Assembly (NCBI GenBank): GCA_037389465.1
Contig: JAZARR010000221.1
Span: 4,690,501 to 4,754,500, forward strand
DNA length: 64,000 bases
Direction of reading: 5' to 3'
Source: Baylisascaris procyonis
Lineage: Eukaryota > Nematoda > Chromadorea > Rhabditida > Ascarididae
Part shown: one piece after another, positions 49,213 through 60,591 of the stretch
Numbering within the stretch: position 1 is the stretch's first letter
How the letters are laid out: every line of letters begins with the position of its first letter
Made by a program: the position numbers and the translations under genes
Notes under the pieces: model-generated
Told to the model about the DNA's origin: nothing
Seen by the model: only the letters and a program-made list of their open reading frames with translations
The model's database searches: none

Positions 49213-51592
49213 GTCATTTGTATAGCGAGAAATCGAGCCAACGCTTAGAAAAAATCGGAAAATTCAATCACAATCTGTAACTTTTCTGGATGGTAAGAGA
49301 CCTTTCAGAAAAGTAAAAGATTTTGGTCGAAAGTTAAAGATTCAAATGCATTAGAAGTTAACGTAAGTTCATATACACGTGCAACAAGCTAATTAGCATA
49401 AATGCACTAAAATTCTAAATGTTAACACTTTTATAGTAGCTTATTTTCGAGAACGACTATGGCAACATTGATTTATTTGGTCTTTAATAGAATAGAGCTA
49501 ACATGAAACGTTTAAACTAATCTAAGCACTACAATAAATTCAACTATTTACATATTGTCATGAATTTTTTCGTTATTTTGCAGTTAATTTCTTTTGCGAA
49601 TATTTTTATCCGTTAACAGATAGAAAAATCATTCCATATTTGATTGTTTTCTTTCTATTAGAATAAAATTTTTGTGATTATAATAGCACAATTGTTGAGG
49701 CTAATTTTATCTTCTCTTAGTACACAGTTGAGAATTGTGTATACTGTTGGATAACGAAAACAACACGGCGAGGCATATCTCATAGACCAAAGATGATAGT
49801 ACGTGCGAAGAATTGTTACAAAAAAAATAAAAAACGAACTCATCATATGCGCTAATCAGACAAGGCGTCTATCATATCGGTTATACCACTGCAAATGTTT
49901 TTCACACGTTATCTTTGATCGAAAATCTTCTTTATTTTATTATTTTACAATGCCATATTACTGCTTATTTTTTCTGCATTTTATTTAGTCAATTCTGCTA
50001 ATAAGAGGTTATTATTGTTCTATTATGGATATTTTAGAATTTCAAATAAAATCCTCGATGAACCGTGATTCCATTACGAGCGAGAGAGTATACTTGCATA
50101 TAAAAGAATTGGTGCTAAGATTCCTATAAGCTCATTCGAAAATAAATTAGATGTAGGTTTTTTTTTCGCATAAAGCTGCGAAATATTCTTAGAATTTTCT
50201 TCTTTTTGATTTATTGATTTAATTTTTTTCTCATTCCCGACTATGATTGGAATATTAATGATTTTATTGCTAGCATAGTGTTGTTCGTTAGTGTTATGCT
50301 ACTCTTAGTGTCACTAATAATTAATATATTTTGTTGTAACGAATGTGTTCTCCAAAATTTAATTGATCACTCTATTTTATTTTTTCTTTCTTCGCTTTGC
50401 ATTATTGTACATTCATAAATCTTTATTGATAGATTTTTATATTGCATTGTGCAATATTGCCAAACGTTTTACATTCTGAATTTGAAATGTCGTAATGCAA
50501 TCATATTTTATTAATTTGTTGAAATTATTTGCTTATGAATTATTCAAAATTTTTTCTCGTCCTAAAATCCTCAAATCCACATATCGCTAAGCGAATGCCT
50601 ATCTTTGTTAAGGATTATAAATGACGATTCGAATCATTCGGTGAAATTTAGCATTTATCAAAGAGGCTCGTATATCATCTATTAGCAAATTTCGAAAATG
50701 CCAAGAACAAATCCATATTGATAGACTTATTTGAGAAACTTTACTATCGTTGCATTTGTTGTGTGAGAAACGTCGAAATTAGTATTGTATTTTGTTTTAG
50801 AAAAAACATTTAAAAATTTTTTTCGTTCATTAAATTTTGAGATTTGCAAAACTTTCTTTCATTTACTCAATTGTTCTTCTCAGAAATTTAGTTCATTTTA
50901 ATGTTTAATATTTAATTTTAATGAATGCTTGCTCTAAACGTTGATTATTACTGATATTGTTCTATAATTACTATTTAACGATAATCGCACTTCTTGTCGT
51001 TTTTTTTTTGGATCATTTAAATACCATTGTATAATATATTTCCTTGGACACAAAAGAGCGGTGGTATTTTTTTCTTTCATTGAAAAGCAACCTAAAAAAA
51101 GGAAATAAGAAAGGGAGTTTTTCATCATTGAACTACCCATCAGCCACTTTGATTCGTCCTCTCCCGAAAATATTTGTTTTTATGCCGTATTAATTATTAC
51201 TAGCAACATTTAAATCCTTAAATAACAATTAAAAAAATTCAATTTGCGTCATAGGTAACCTTATTGTAATCTAATCACACCTAGACATGCTTTTATTTAG
51301 TCAATCATAATCGACATTTTATTAGTGCATCGTCGTTTTCTTTTTCATTTGAATGTCATCCCCATTTTGCGGTAATATTTTTCACACTTCTTTCTATGAA
51401 AGAGAAATTGCTTGCATCTATGCGGGTATTGCAAAAATAGCTTCAAAAAAACAAATGAAGCAATCTACTTATTGAGTCAATTAATTTTCGCATATAAATT
51501 TTTTATGTATTTTGTGGAAACAATTTAGAAAATTTTGAAAACAATAAATTTTTTTCAAAAGAAGTTCGCCAATATTTTGCGATAAAATTTAC
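49213..51592. other. Gene-poor AT-rich stretch
   Basis: I see no supportable gene or RNA here. Minus-strand frames at 49658-49846 and 50934-51140 lie between the BACK-like exon and the 47.3 kb candidate but show no clear splice sites. Confidence 0.45.
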
Positions 51593-51729
51593 TAAAAGTT
51601 CGTCACTATGCGGAAATTTCATACGACCGATCGCTTCGAGTAAATGTCGTTTCAACTCCGGGTGTAGGGTAATCCATCCCAGAAAATATGGAAAAGCATA
51701 GCAAACAGATATGGTTATATCACTATGAT
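51593..51729 (-). CDS. BACK-domain-like exon (BTB/Kelch-type protein candidate)
   Basis: A 137-base minus-strand exon is bounded by TTTCTAG and GTAAAT. It encodes HSDITISVCYAFPYFLGW followed by ITLHPELKRHLLEAIGRMKF and PHSDELL. The pattern Trp-x2-(x)-His-x-Glu-x-Lys/Arg-x3-Leu-Leu-x2-Ile-x-Arg-Met-x-Phe-Pro-x4-Leu-Leu resembles the BACK domain that links BTB to Kelch repeats in cullin-3 substrate adaptors. It starts with two bases of a split codon and ends in phase 0. I found neither a BTB exon above nor Kelch repeats below that join it convincingly, so it may be one exon of a gene with very long introns or an isolated remnant. Confidence 0.4.
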
Positions 51730-53069
51730 CTAGAAACAAAAGTTATTTTGACATATTTGACATATTAACATACCATAGACTATAATGCCCTGAGGCGTTT
51801 GTTGTCAGGATATTCTCGTTCCTATTCCTTGTTATCTCCTTTTTTTCCCTCCCTTCTTTCGGCATCCCCTCCTACTTAATCTTCCCTAAATCTTGTTGTT
51901 TTACTCCCCAACAAATTGTGCTAATTTCACTCGGAGTATCCATCTACATTTGGAAATTCGATCGAGTCAATTATCAACATTTCTTTGAAAACATTGCCAT
52001 ATATTTGTTGTGCATTTGCAGCTAAAACTAGCATTTAGAGTTCTTAAAAAAAATAGGCAAAGCTTTCGCCGATAAAAGATAATAAAACAGATGGAAATTT
52101 CCCCTTGGGTACATATATCTCATAGAAATGCTATTGATGAAAATAAGCTAGAATATTGTTTTCAGTTTCACATAGCAATAGTTTTGAATTATTCTATCAA
52201 ATAATCTTCCACAAATGCAATATCTTTTTCATCTCCATTCAGCAATCTACATTTAAAGATTATTTTTGAAAAAGAATTTGGCAGTTGGATAAACTTTTCG
52301 CCTTAATAACTCTCAGAAATTTTGTAAGGGAAAATAAACGCCATTTAATATTTACTATTAGTTCTTTGAAATATGCATATACGAAAGATAAAGTTTTATT
52401 TCTACCATAATTAACAGGAATGCAAAAGATGTCAATATACTATCTGGTCTATAAGTAATCATCTCAAGCGCATCTATTCCGCCTAAATAAGCTCCTATAG
52501 AGCTCTCTTTTTCCTTATCAGATTTGATATGTTCGTAATGCATATTTTCTTTAACGTTGAGACGCTTACTTTGGTGAGTGAATGCTTCTTATATTGAAGT
52601 GAACTAAAAAAGCAGAAATACAAGTAGAAGAGTTTAACCAAACCTATATCCGAAGAAGTAGCAAGAAAAAACTCAGTCGAATTAACTCAAATAGAACGGA
52701 AAATTTCTTTCCGTTGAATGTTCAGTTAATTGGTCAGATATTTGTGCTATTGTTCATATTTAAATTACTATCGAAGAAACTCTAGTCTAATGAGTGTAGC
52801 TAGACGCATATTACCAGCTCATTTAAGGCGATTTCGAAATTAACCTTATAATTTACCTGTTTATCTCAGACCTTATATTCAGCTTATAATAGTCGTTACG
52901 CGGATGGTAAAATATTAGAGTTAAATGAAGCTTGAATATTGCCTCACCTCTTTCACCTTATTTGATTATTTAATAGCTAACTAGATATTTCAGTAATCGT
53001 TGATTTATCTAAGCAACAGTTTAAATGTGAATTTCTATTGGTATTATTACTAGTGTGAAGTATTAGTGG

Positions 53070-53152
53070 TACTGTATATTATGTATTTAGTATGTACTAT
53101 TGGTATTATGTATATTATGTATTTATTATGTATATTACGTATTATGTACTTA
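53070..53152. repeat. TATTATGTAT minisatellite-like array
   Basis: Imperfect units of the type GTATTATGTATATTATGTATTTA are repeated about six times with small length changes. There is no coding potential. Confidence 0.7.
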
Positions 53153-54562
53153 CTGCTTGGTTTAAGCTGTAAATTGAATATTAGAGAACAAAGTTGAGTG
53201 CATTTTAGAACAACGAAATGTTTGAAGTGCGTTATATGATAAGGCAGAAGTGAGATTTGAGAAGATCTATGGAATGCTATTCGATGAAATAATGCACAAA
53301 TTGATGTTCAATGAATGCAGTGCTTAGCATAGCACATCCCTTGTCACGCCTACTGCCATCTAGCCGAAGCGGTACGGTGATGAACTAATTAATTCGTACC
53401 CCTCCCTATCCCTTCCTTTTCACTCCCGCCCCCCCCTCCCAACTGTTCACTTCAACTATACATTTTTTGACCAATTAAAATCTGAGGCTTTTTGAATTCA
53501 ACACTTAATATTTGTTGGTATAACGTTGTATGTTCTTGAAGTAATCAAATTATCTTGGGAAGTTATTTTTCTCTAACTCTATAACTTTTTTGATACATCA
53601 AGAGTGTGTGCGCTCTTGCTATTGTATTTCGTGGATATTCTTACCCATTTTTGTAAATTTCCTCTGGAAAAATGCATCAAGACGACGTTGTACATGTGTC
53701 TATGCGGTCGTTCCAGTCAGAGAATTACTGAAGGACTGATTACTTTTCGACCTATATTTCACTCTGATTAGTGAATTTTGAAACATGATAGAAACATTTA
53801 AATATGCTGGAAGATTCGCCTTATTTTATGCCACTCGAATTTTCATTTCAGTCCGCTTAAAATGGAATTTTTTGTAAAAATTAGCATAAGCAGTCGAATT
53901 TTCTGCACGCTTTATTTTTATTTTTTATTTTTTTCATTTTTGAAAGTGCTTGCCGAAAGAGCGTTTGCGTAAGTGCACATCGTGCTAGCTATTCTGGCAC
54001 GATTCTCCATTTGCTTCCGCCCTTGCAAAAGTGCATTAAGGCGACATCGTAGTTGTGTGTACATATGCATTTGCTTTTTAATCTCTATGTGTATAGTGTG
54101 ACAGTCTATCTTTCTGTATATCTATTAGTTTCATCTTCAGAGCCATAGAAGTTGATGTGGTAAAGTTTGGTTTTATTTTCGTTTATTTGATAGTGATCTC
54201 CTAAATAACTTTTAGCGTTGATCAATCAATTTCTAAAAGGTGATTTTAAAATTTTGAAATTTTCACTTGCATTTTGGACTGATGAGATTTTCATTTTGCA
54301 CTAATCACACCACAGAGGAAATAAGGGAAAATTTCTTTGGAGATTTATGAAGATATCGAGTCATTTGAAATATGGAGGCCTCATTCTTGCACTTTTTTGC
54401 TTTTTTCGTAATTCGTGGAATAGGTTGATTGGATGAATATAACACCAAAACGTAAAGGTACCAGCTCTTCCAGGGCGATAAACGTGTAAAGAGATATACG
54501 CACGAAGCTTGTTGTATCTTTCCGTATGTATATCTCTCTACATGTTTGTGTATCTTGTGTAT

Positions 54563-54583
54563 TCTCTCTCTCTCTCTCTGCTA

Positions 54584-54617
<34 letters not shown>
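54563..54617. repeat. (CT)n followed by (TA)n
   Basis: A CT run of 17 bases is separated by GCTACC from a TA run of about 30 bases. It underlies a spurious plus-strand frame. Confidence 0.95.
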
Positions 54618-54618
<1 letters not shown>

Positions 54619-56782
54619 TACTTGTAAGCCTGCTCATCTTTAAATGCGATAGTTTTATCCTGCGTTTATTTGTACCATCAGTTGATACCTGCTTCCAGTG
54701 TATCCTTAAAAAAATTTATTCGATTGTGCGCATGCGTTTTTTCTTCTAATTTATATATTAGCGAACTTAGCATGAAGCATATCAGGAAGTTATTTAGTTT
54801 ATTAATCAATCCTACGTTCAGCAATTCTTTTGAAGTATTCAACTTGCCAAATCGCATCAAAATTAGAGCAGTTATAATCTTATCCCAAAATTTGAATACT
54901 ATTATCTTACACATTGCTACACATTATTCGGATGTTACCATTAATTATTTCGTATACAATATTGATTACTAATATTAAACCCATTAGCTGTTAGAAGTAA
55001 AAAAGTAAGTTATATTCTTAGTCAAATAAAAGTGACAATAAAGAGTGAAATTTTGCATTTCAATGACACATATCTCTGATTCCTCGTATCCTACAGAGAG
55101 TTTATGAGTATTCGTTGAATATTTTCATAAAGTGCTATTGAAAAGGCATTAATCCATCAAAAATGCGTTCGCAGATCCTTTATTATGTAGTTCGATGATG
55201 ATTTCAGCGCCTCTAAGCTTACAAAGCAAACAGAGCTTGTTGTTCGATTAATTCTGCATGTTTTTTTTTTCTTCTTAAAAAACCAGACGTCTGAACAATT
55301 CACTTAGATTGTGCAATGAACACATCGTGTCACGTCTTGTTGGAAAACGGTTTGCAAGTGATTGAATGACGCAACACACGTGAGGGTTAATGTTTTGTGA
55401 ATTCAAGCGGTCAATCCGATGAGTATATGAATGCATTATTGAGGAATTTTTTTTTACAGCTTACTGGCACTCTATGAAATTGAATGGTCCCATTGATACA
55501 TACCCTTAGGGTGCAGAAACACGCGACGGTCTCGATGGCTTTCTCTCTTCTTTTTTTTTCAAGAGAATATGCTGAAGAAATTTTTAAAACCTTAAATTTT
55601 GTAACAATAAGTCATCAAAATAGGCATTGATAATTTTTCTTGATTGATTTTATCGATATGTCTCCCTGAACAGGTATTGTATTATGAAATATTTATGACA
55701 TTAAATAGGAGCCAAATTAGATATTATTTTGCAATTTTTTTTTCTGCAAAGCTAGAAAGGACAAAAGAAGGTATATATTGGACGGATAAGGATAACGCGT
55801 CACACATATCGGTATGTCAATCGTAGCAGATGGAAAACTGCTAGAATGTGTAAATCGTTTTTCTCAACTTTGTTGATGCAATCGTCTCACTTTGCCGCTG
55901 TGGAATTAATGATCATTTACGCACGAACGGGTTTGTCTGGTGAGTTTGATCGATGGATCGCCTATATGGATTACCGTCGTAATGCCTCGTTTTGTTCTTG
56001 CTTAAAAAGGCCAAGATTTTTTTTAATAGTTTTTTTGGAGTTAAAACAACGCTAAGATTAGAGTGTGATATGATGCGCAATATTAACGTGGGCGATGCAA
56101 CCAGCCAGAATTAGTAAGCAATTTGCAATCAGCATTTGATTATTGCTTGATGGGGGAACCTTAACCGCATTTGCATATGCGGATGAAGAATGCCGAAATA
56201 ATGGCTGTCAACATTTGTGAACTTTAACATGCCGCTAATGCTATCTATCGCAAAATATGACGCTATCGAAGAGTGCATCCTAGCAGCTGTCAATAACAAT
56301 ATGCTAAGCATAAAAATATTGCGTTGTGCTTACCACTTCTATCGTCGTATTGAGGTTAGGAATTCGGATATGGAATCTTTGGATACATTTTCTTTGCATT
56401 ATTAAGATCTATAGCCAACGTTGTAATGATGACCGCTGGGGTTTATCGAATTTTCAAGCAAAAAATAGAATACTGAGTTCGATTTCCTTCATCTGATGGG
56501 TTTTAACCGATAATGAAGCTTGCTAGAAATTTTTTGTTTTATAGAAAAGCGACCGAAAATCAAAAAAATCGGATATTTCACTTTGTTTTAATGAAATTTT
56601 ATAATTTTTTTCCGCTTGGTTTTGGGATCAACCTTAGAATTGTTCAGAGCGCTGTGAAATTCCATGGCTTTCGAAATTATAGATGCCGAACTTCATGATG
56701 GTGGGAAGTGAGACTGCTGTCGTCGCATATGCTCAGAGAAGCTCAAAGGTCGTTTAATTTTACAAATGATTCTTTATATGTA

Positions 56783-56786
<4 letters not shown>

Positions 56787-56851
<65 letters not shown>
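56787..56851. repeat. (TA)n microsatellite
   Basis: An uninterrupted AT run of about 65 bases, roughly 330 bases upstream of the 57.2 kb exon set. Confidence 0.95.
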
Positions 56852-56852
<1 letters not shown>

Positions 56853-57185
56853 CTCATTGCTCTTTACTTATTTAAAAACAATGCAAAATTACCAAAATTA
56901 CTTTTGATATCATCCACAAAACGTAGTATATTCATTAGTTTTTAAAGATGTCCTAGCAACTACACTGAGTTATGTAAGCCAAGGTGTCTACTGCAAACGC
57001 TCCTTTTGAACTTCAGCCACAGTTTTTGTATCAAACAAGTTGCGTTCCAACTCAACGGCATGCTAAAATCGCAGCTTCTTCAAAAATTGCTATGCCACTG
57101 CGCTTTTATGTAAACATAATATCGCGCAATAACACAAATCAGGTAAAAGCGACCTAATAAAACCAAACGTTTCCCAATTTTCCAG

Positions 57186-57852
57186 TCTCAGGGGGCGCCA
57201 ACGAAGCTAAAGCTTCAGACCACTTTTTGCTGAGAGTATTATTCATGAAGGATTATAGGTGTGAAAGCAAAACAGTATACCAATAAGCGACAGCGTTCCC
57301 GATCAAACAAGCGATAGAGCTGACTTATCTAAAAAATAGAGCGATGATATTCTCGAAAGTATAGTCAATATTGCTTGATGCACGCCACCGTAAATCACCA
57401 GATAAGCTCCGATGTTGACCAATGTGACACATGGACTATTCCGCCTTATTCACCTCCCTCCGACTCCGGAAATACAAAATTTCCAGAACGTTCGGTACGT
57501 TTTGTGAAGAAGGTAGGCCGATGCTCTAGCTCAATGAACTAGAAATAGTTTTTTGCTGATTAACACAATGCCATATTAAATGATCTCATCACTGAAATTT
57601 CAATTGCAATGTGCAAAGTGCTGGCAATCAGCTTATATGTGCTTTGAAAAGAGCACTTCTTAGCGCCTATTTCTTTGCACGCTTTACTGAGCGAATTGTG
57701 TAGTCATGCTGATGCAGCGCAGTAAAATCTAAAAAAAAAAAAAAAAAAAAATTCAAACAATACCGCTTGATCGTTTGCAAGATTTAGTGGTTTCAATTTG
57801 TTGTTTCCAGGTGATTGACGCTTGCCTATGCGCTAATCCACAGAAATTATGA
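57186..57852 (+). CDS. 3' end of an unknown plus-strand gene (three phase-consistent exons)
   Basis: Exons 57186-57258, 57365-57512 and 57811-57852 join through GT..AG introns with matching phase (2+1, then 0+0) and end at TGA. Acceptors are TTTTCCAG, AGTATAG and TTTCCAG. The peptide contains SGGANEAKASDHFLLRVLFM, then KDYSQYCLMHATVNHQ, the Pro/Ser-rich stretch WTIPPYSPPSDSG, and ends KKVIDACLCANPQKL. The first exon starts with two bases of a split codon, so more exons lie upstream. A small one ending in phase 1 near 57070-57106 (FFKNCYATALL) would fit but is weak. No family is recognised. A poly(A) run (57731-57751) sits in the last intron. Confidence 0.42.
57731..57751. repeat. Poly(A) tract
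   Basis: Twenty-one uninterrupted A residues lie in the putative last intron of the 57.2-57.85 kb gene. There is no recognisable retroelement body upstream that would make it a retrotransposition tail. Confidence 0.9.
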
Positions 57853-58315
57853 ACTTTCAATATCCTGGACAAAACTATACGTATCCAGAAGGGGTTTTCT
57901 GAATAGATAGTATTTTCTTATGCAGAAGACATCTCCTAGGTGTTCATTTGCAGCAAAAGCCACAACCCATAATAAATTTGTGGCCTTTTCATTATGTGCC
58001 ATACCAAGCGCTGCACTGTGTCTGGTAAAAATCCGCCTTTTCGATTTAGCCGTAGCAACTATATCGAATCAGCTCCATTCAAAACGATAACCGAAATCGC
58101 GACTTTTCAAAAATTGTTAATCCACCGCAGTACAGATAAGGCATTACTTAACGCTGCAGTCCTCATGTGCTTCGAGTAGCCCCCTTGTGGGGGGGACGAG
58201 GGTTCCTAACACTAAAACCCTATGGGAGACCTGCTGGCATGAAAAGCTTCCCGCCTCCGCGGAGGATATGACTTATCACATCGCAGGGATCCCCATGTGC
58301 ACCTTCTTCCGCACA
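57853..58315. other. Convergent spacer with a degenerate similarity to 57.0 kb
   Basis: This lies between the plus-strand stop at 57852 and the minus-strand stop at 58316. A plus-strand frame (57994-58179) reads partly like protein. Its stretch around TTTTCAAAAATTGTTAATCCACCGC resembles CTTCTTCAAAAATTGCTATGCCACTGC near 57075-57100. A short hairpin CCCCC-TTGT-GGGGG lies at about 58187-58200. No gene is called. Confidence 0.4.
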
Positions 58316-58564
58316 CTAGCGCTTATATCCTTCTTCATCGAGAATAATGCAGTTTATGTAGTCTTTATCATTGCTTAGGACAGAGGGTAAAATTTTAAGT
58401 GCTAAAAATTTAGCTCTCGAATTGAATGGGAATAACGTTCTTATGTTATAGCCAACGTGAGAGCCATTGTTTGATAACCGTTGAAAACAACATCTATAGA
58501 CGGGTTCGCGGCGATTCCACGTGCTGACATTTCTATCCCATAAAACAGTCGCTATGATCGATCT
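58316..58564 (-). CDS. Hypothetical terminal exon, minus strand
   Basis: An 83-codon frame runs from an acceptor (TTGATTCAG, 58565-58566) to TAG. The peptide (ATVLWDRNVSTWNRREPVYR, then CCFQRLSNNGSHVGYNIRTL, then FPFNSRAKFLALKILPSV and the end CIILDEEGYKR) has a balanced, protein-like composition with conserved-looking Trp, Cys and Asn. The layout loosely recalls the N-terminal region of nematode-expanded GT92 (DUF23) glycosyltransferases, but I cannot show the catalytic part, so this is only a suggestion. Earlier exons would lie above 58566. It could also be an isolated remnant. Confidence 0.38.
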   Translation of the reverse strand, partial: RSIIATVLWDRNVSTWNRREPVYRCCFQRLSNNGSHVGYNIRTLFPFNSRAKFLALKILPSVLSNDKDYINCIILDEEGYKR

Positions 58565-59755
58565 CTGAATCAATCTAAAAGTCGCATTTATATACGATGT
58601 TAACCTGCTTATGTATAACTTCTAGTCCCAAATAATATCTAATTCTAATTTAATTGTTGATATTAAACGATCATTAGGCATGTACTCTGTGTGAACAGCA
58701 GAACTGATGAGAACTAAGCAGAATTGTCATTGAGAATAGAGTGACATATTTTTTTTTAGCCTCGCAAAACCGTTACAAATAGATATCTTTGTTGGCATAT
58801 TCATTCCTTAAAATTTTTATACTATTTGCTGCACTATATAGGCATGCTTATATTTGCATTTACTGTAAGAATATTTACTTTAAAAAAAAAAAATTGATAA
58901 TGTTTCAATTGTTGTTTGCTAGAAAACTTTACTAAAGTATTATTTTAAGCAGAACAACTATTGCATAAAGTAAATGTGAGCAAATAAGCAACAAAATTCT
59001 CAATTGAGTGCAATAATGTTGAAAGAAATTCTTGGTCGGCCTATATTTGAAGAGTTTGTTGAAATTTGATATTCGGCAAACCGATTACGCAAGCGATACT
59101 AGTCGATAGCTTTTTCGAATAAATGACAGCTAGAGCATCTTAACGGAATATATTCGTTTATTTGTAATTTTAGCTTCAACTAGATTATTGAACTTTAGTA
59201 TCGATTTTTAAAAAAAGTGAATATTTTTATGCATATTTTTCCTTCTCTAAATAAAAAATGTGAATAAATAATGAAATGAATAAAGTAAACGATATATTTG
59301 AGAAAATTTTTACGAAATGAAAAAAAAATTTTTTTTCCAAAATATATGACGAAATTCTTGAAGATTTTTTTTTCTCGACATTATCATAAGTGAAATAGAC
59401 TCTTTCACTTGGAAACGTTATGCTATCGGTTTTTGTCCATCGATCTTTCAGATGTGCACCATATTCCTATTGCATTGATTAATGAATTTTATGAGCGCTA
59501 TTTTTCACTTATTTTTCCATCACGTTGGCGATCGCTAAACGCCCACGATAGTTGCTTAATTCTTTGCTCTAGTTTATTGTGTAATATTTTTCGTGTTCAA
59601 TAGACACTTTTGAGGTGAAAAAAGGGAAAAATTTTTTAAATATTCAAATTTAAATATAAATTTCAATATATGCAAAATTTTAGATATTCAAATTTAATAT
59701 ATAAATATATAACATTCAAAATTTAAATATTCAAATTCAAATTTAAATAAATAAG

Positions 59756-59758
<3 letters not shown>

Positions 59759-59795
<37 letters not shown>
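59759..59795. repeat. (TA)n microsatellite
   Basis: An AT run of about 36 bases directly following ATTCAAATTTAAAT-type low-complexity DNA. Confidence 0.95.
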
Positions 59796-59796
<1 letters not shown>

Positions 59797-60536
59797 CTAC
59801 TTTATTAAAGGAAGCAAGCATCAAAATTGGCGATTTTTCCCAAAGATCATTCATTCACTGCCATCACCTCGACGGCATATTTGAAGTGCCGTTATGATAG
59901 AATGTTACTCATAGAATACTACTTTATGTTTTAAAATACTACTAAACAACAAAAATTATAATTTTTTACTTGTATCGAATTTTACGCATTATCTAAATTC
60001 CACGGGAATATTATTTACTGCTCTCATTTATCGTCCTCAGCTTGAAATTTTAAACTTACTAGGCTCTTCATTTTTCATATAAATTCAAGTTTCATGACAT
60101 GCGAAATAATTCTGCGGGCAAGTTTTTATTCCCATCGGTCAAGGTATAGCTAAATGAATGCCTTACCGAAAAAATAGCTCCCATGACTTGCCATCAGTTA
60201 TATTTCATGTTATTTGCTCTACTGTTTGATCGATGACTAAGAGGAGAACTGTCCTATAGAACCATTGATTTTCCACTTTTTACATCGGTTGTCGATCGTG
60301 ATCTATTCACTAATATATCTTGATCAGTCATAAGATCAGTGATTCGATTAAATGTTTCTTTTTTATTCCGTTTTTTTTCTTTGAAACATTCATTGTGAAA
60401 CGATCAATCATTCTTTTTTCATTCATATTTATAATTTATAATTTCCACTTGGAGATTGTTTGTGCATCATTTTTGCTACCGTAATAATGTTGCTCTTCCT
60501 TTATTGCACAATTTGCGTTTTTTATTTCCATCCATT

Positions 60537-60591
60537 TTTATGCGCATATCTCTTATTTGCATATTTATGCGCATTCCTGTTATTTGCATAT
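60537..60591. repeat. Two tandem copies of a unit of about 27 bp
   Basis: Two copies of TTTATGCGCAT followed by TTATTTGCATA lie head to tail. Each copy contains the octamer ATTTGCAT (60555 and 60582), the core recognised by POU-domain factors. Two copies alone do not prove function. Confidence 0.6.

Larger units (their letters stand above)
51730..57185. other. AT-rich stretch with scattered exon-like pieces
   Basis: Repeats: TATTATGTAT-type units at about 53070-53150, CT then TA microsatellites at 54563-54617, and a TA microsatellite at 56787-56851. Exon-like pieces on the plus strand with good donors are 55751-55811 (LERTKEGIYWTDKDNASHIS, donor GTATGT) and about 55876-55940 (SSHFAAVELMIIYARTGLSG, donor GTGAGT). 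They do not join in frame. The plus-strand segment 56217-56355 and the overlapping minus-strand frame 56129-56311 are both open. I call none of these as genes. Confidence 0.4.

Noticed and set aside
53670..54060. Two similar segments GTGCAT.AAG.CGAC.T.GTA near 53672 and 54032
   Set aside because: The match is only about 40 bases with several differences and no wider alignment, so it is too weak to call a repeat.
34377..60589. Many copies of the octamer ATTTGCAT/ATGCAAAT
   Set aside because: It looks enriched in the gene-poor part, but copies also occur throughout the RhoGEF introns, so a genome-wide word bias in AT-rich DNA is the simpler explanation.
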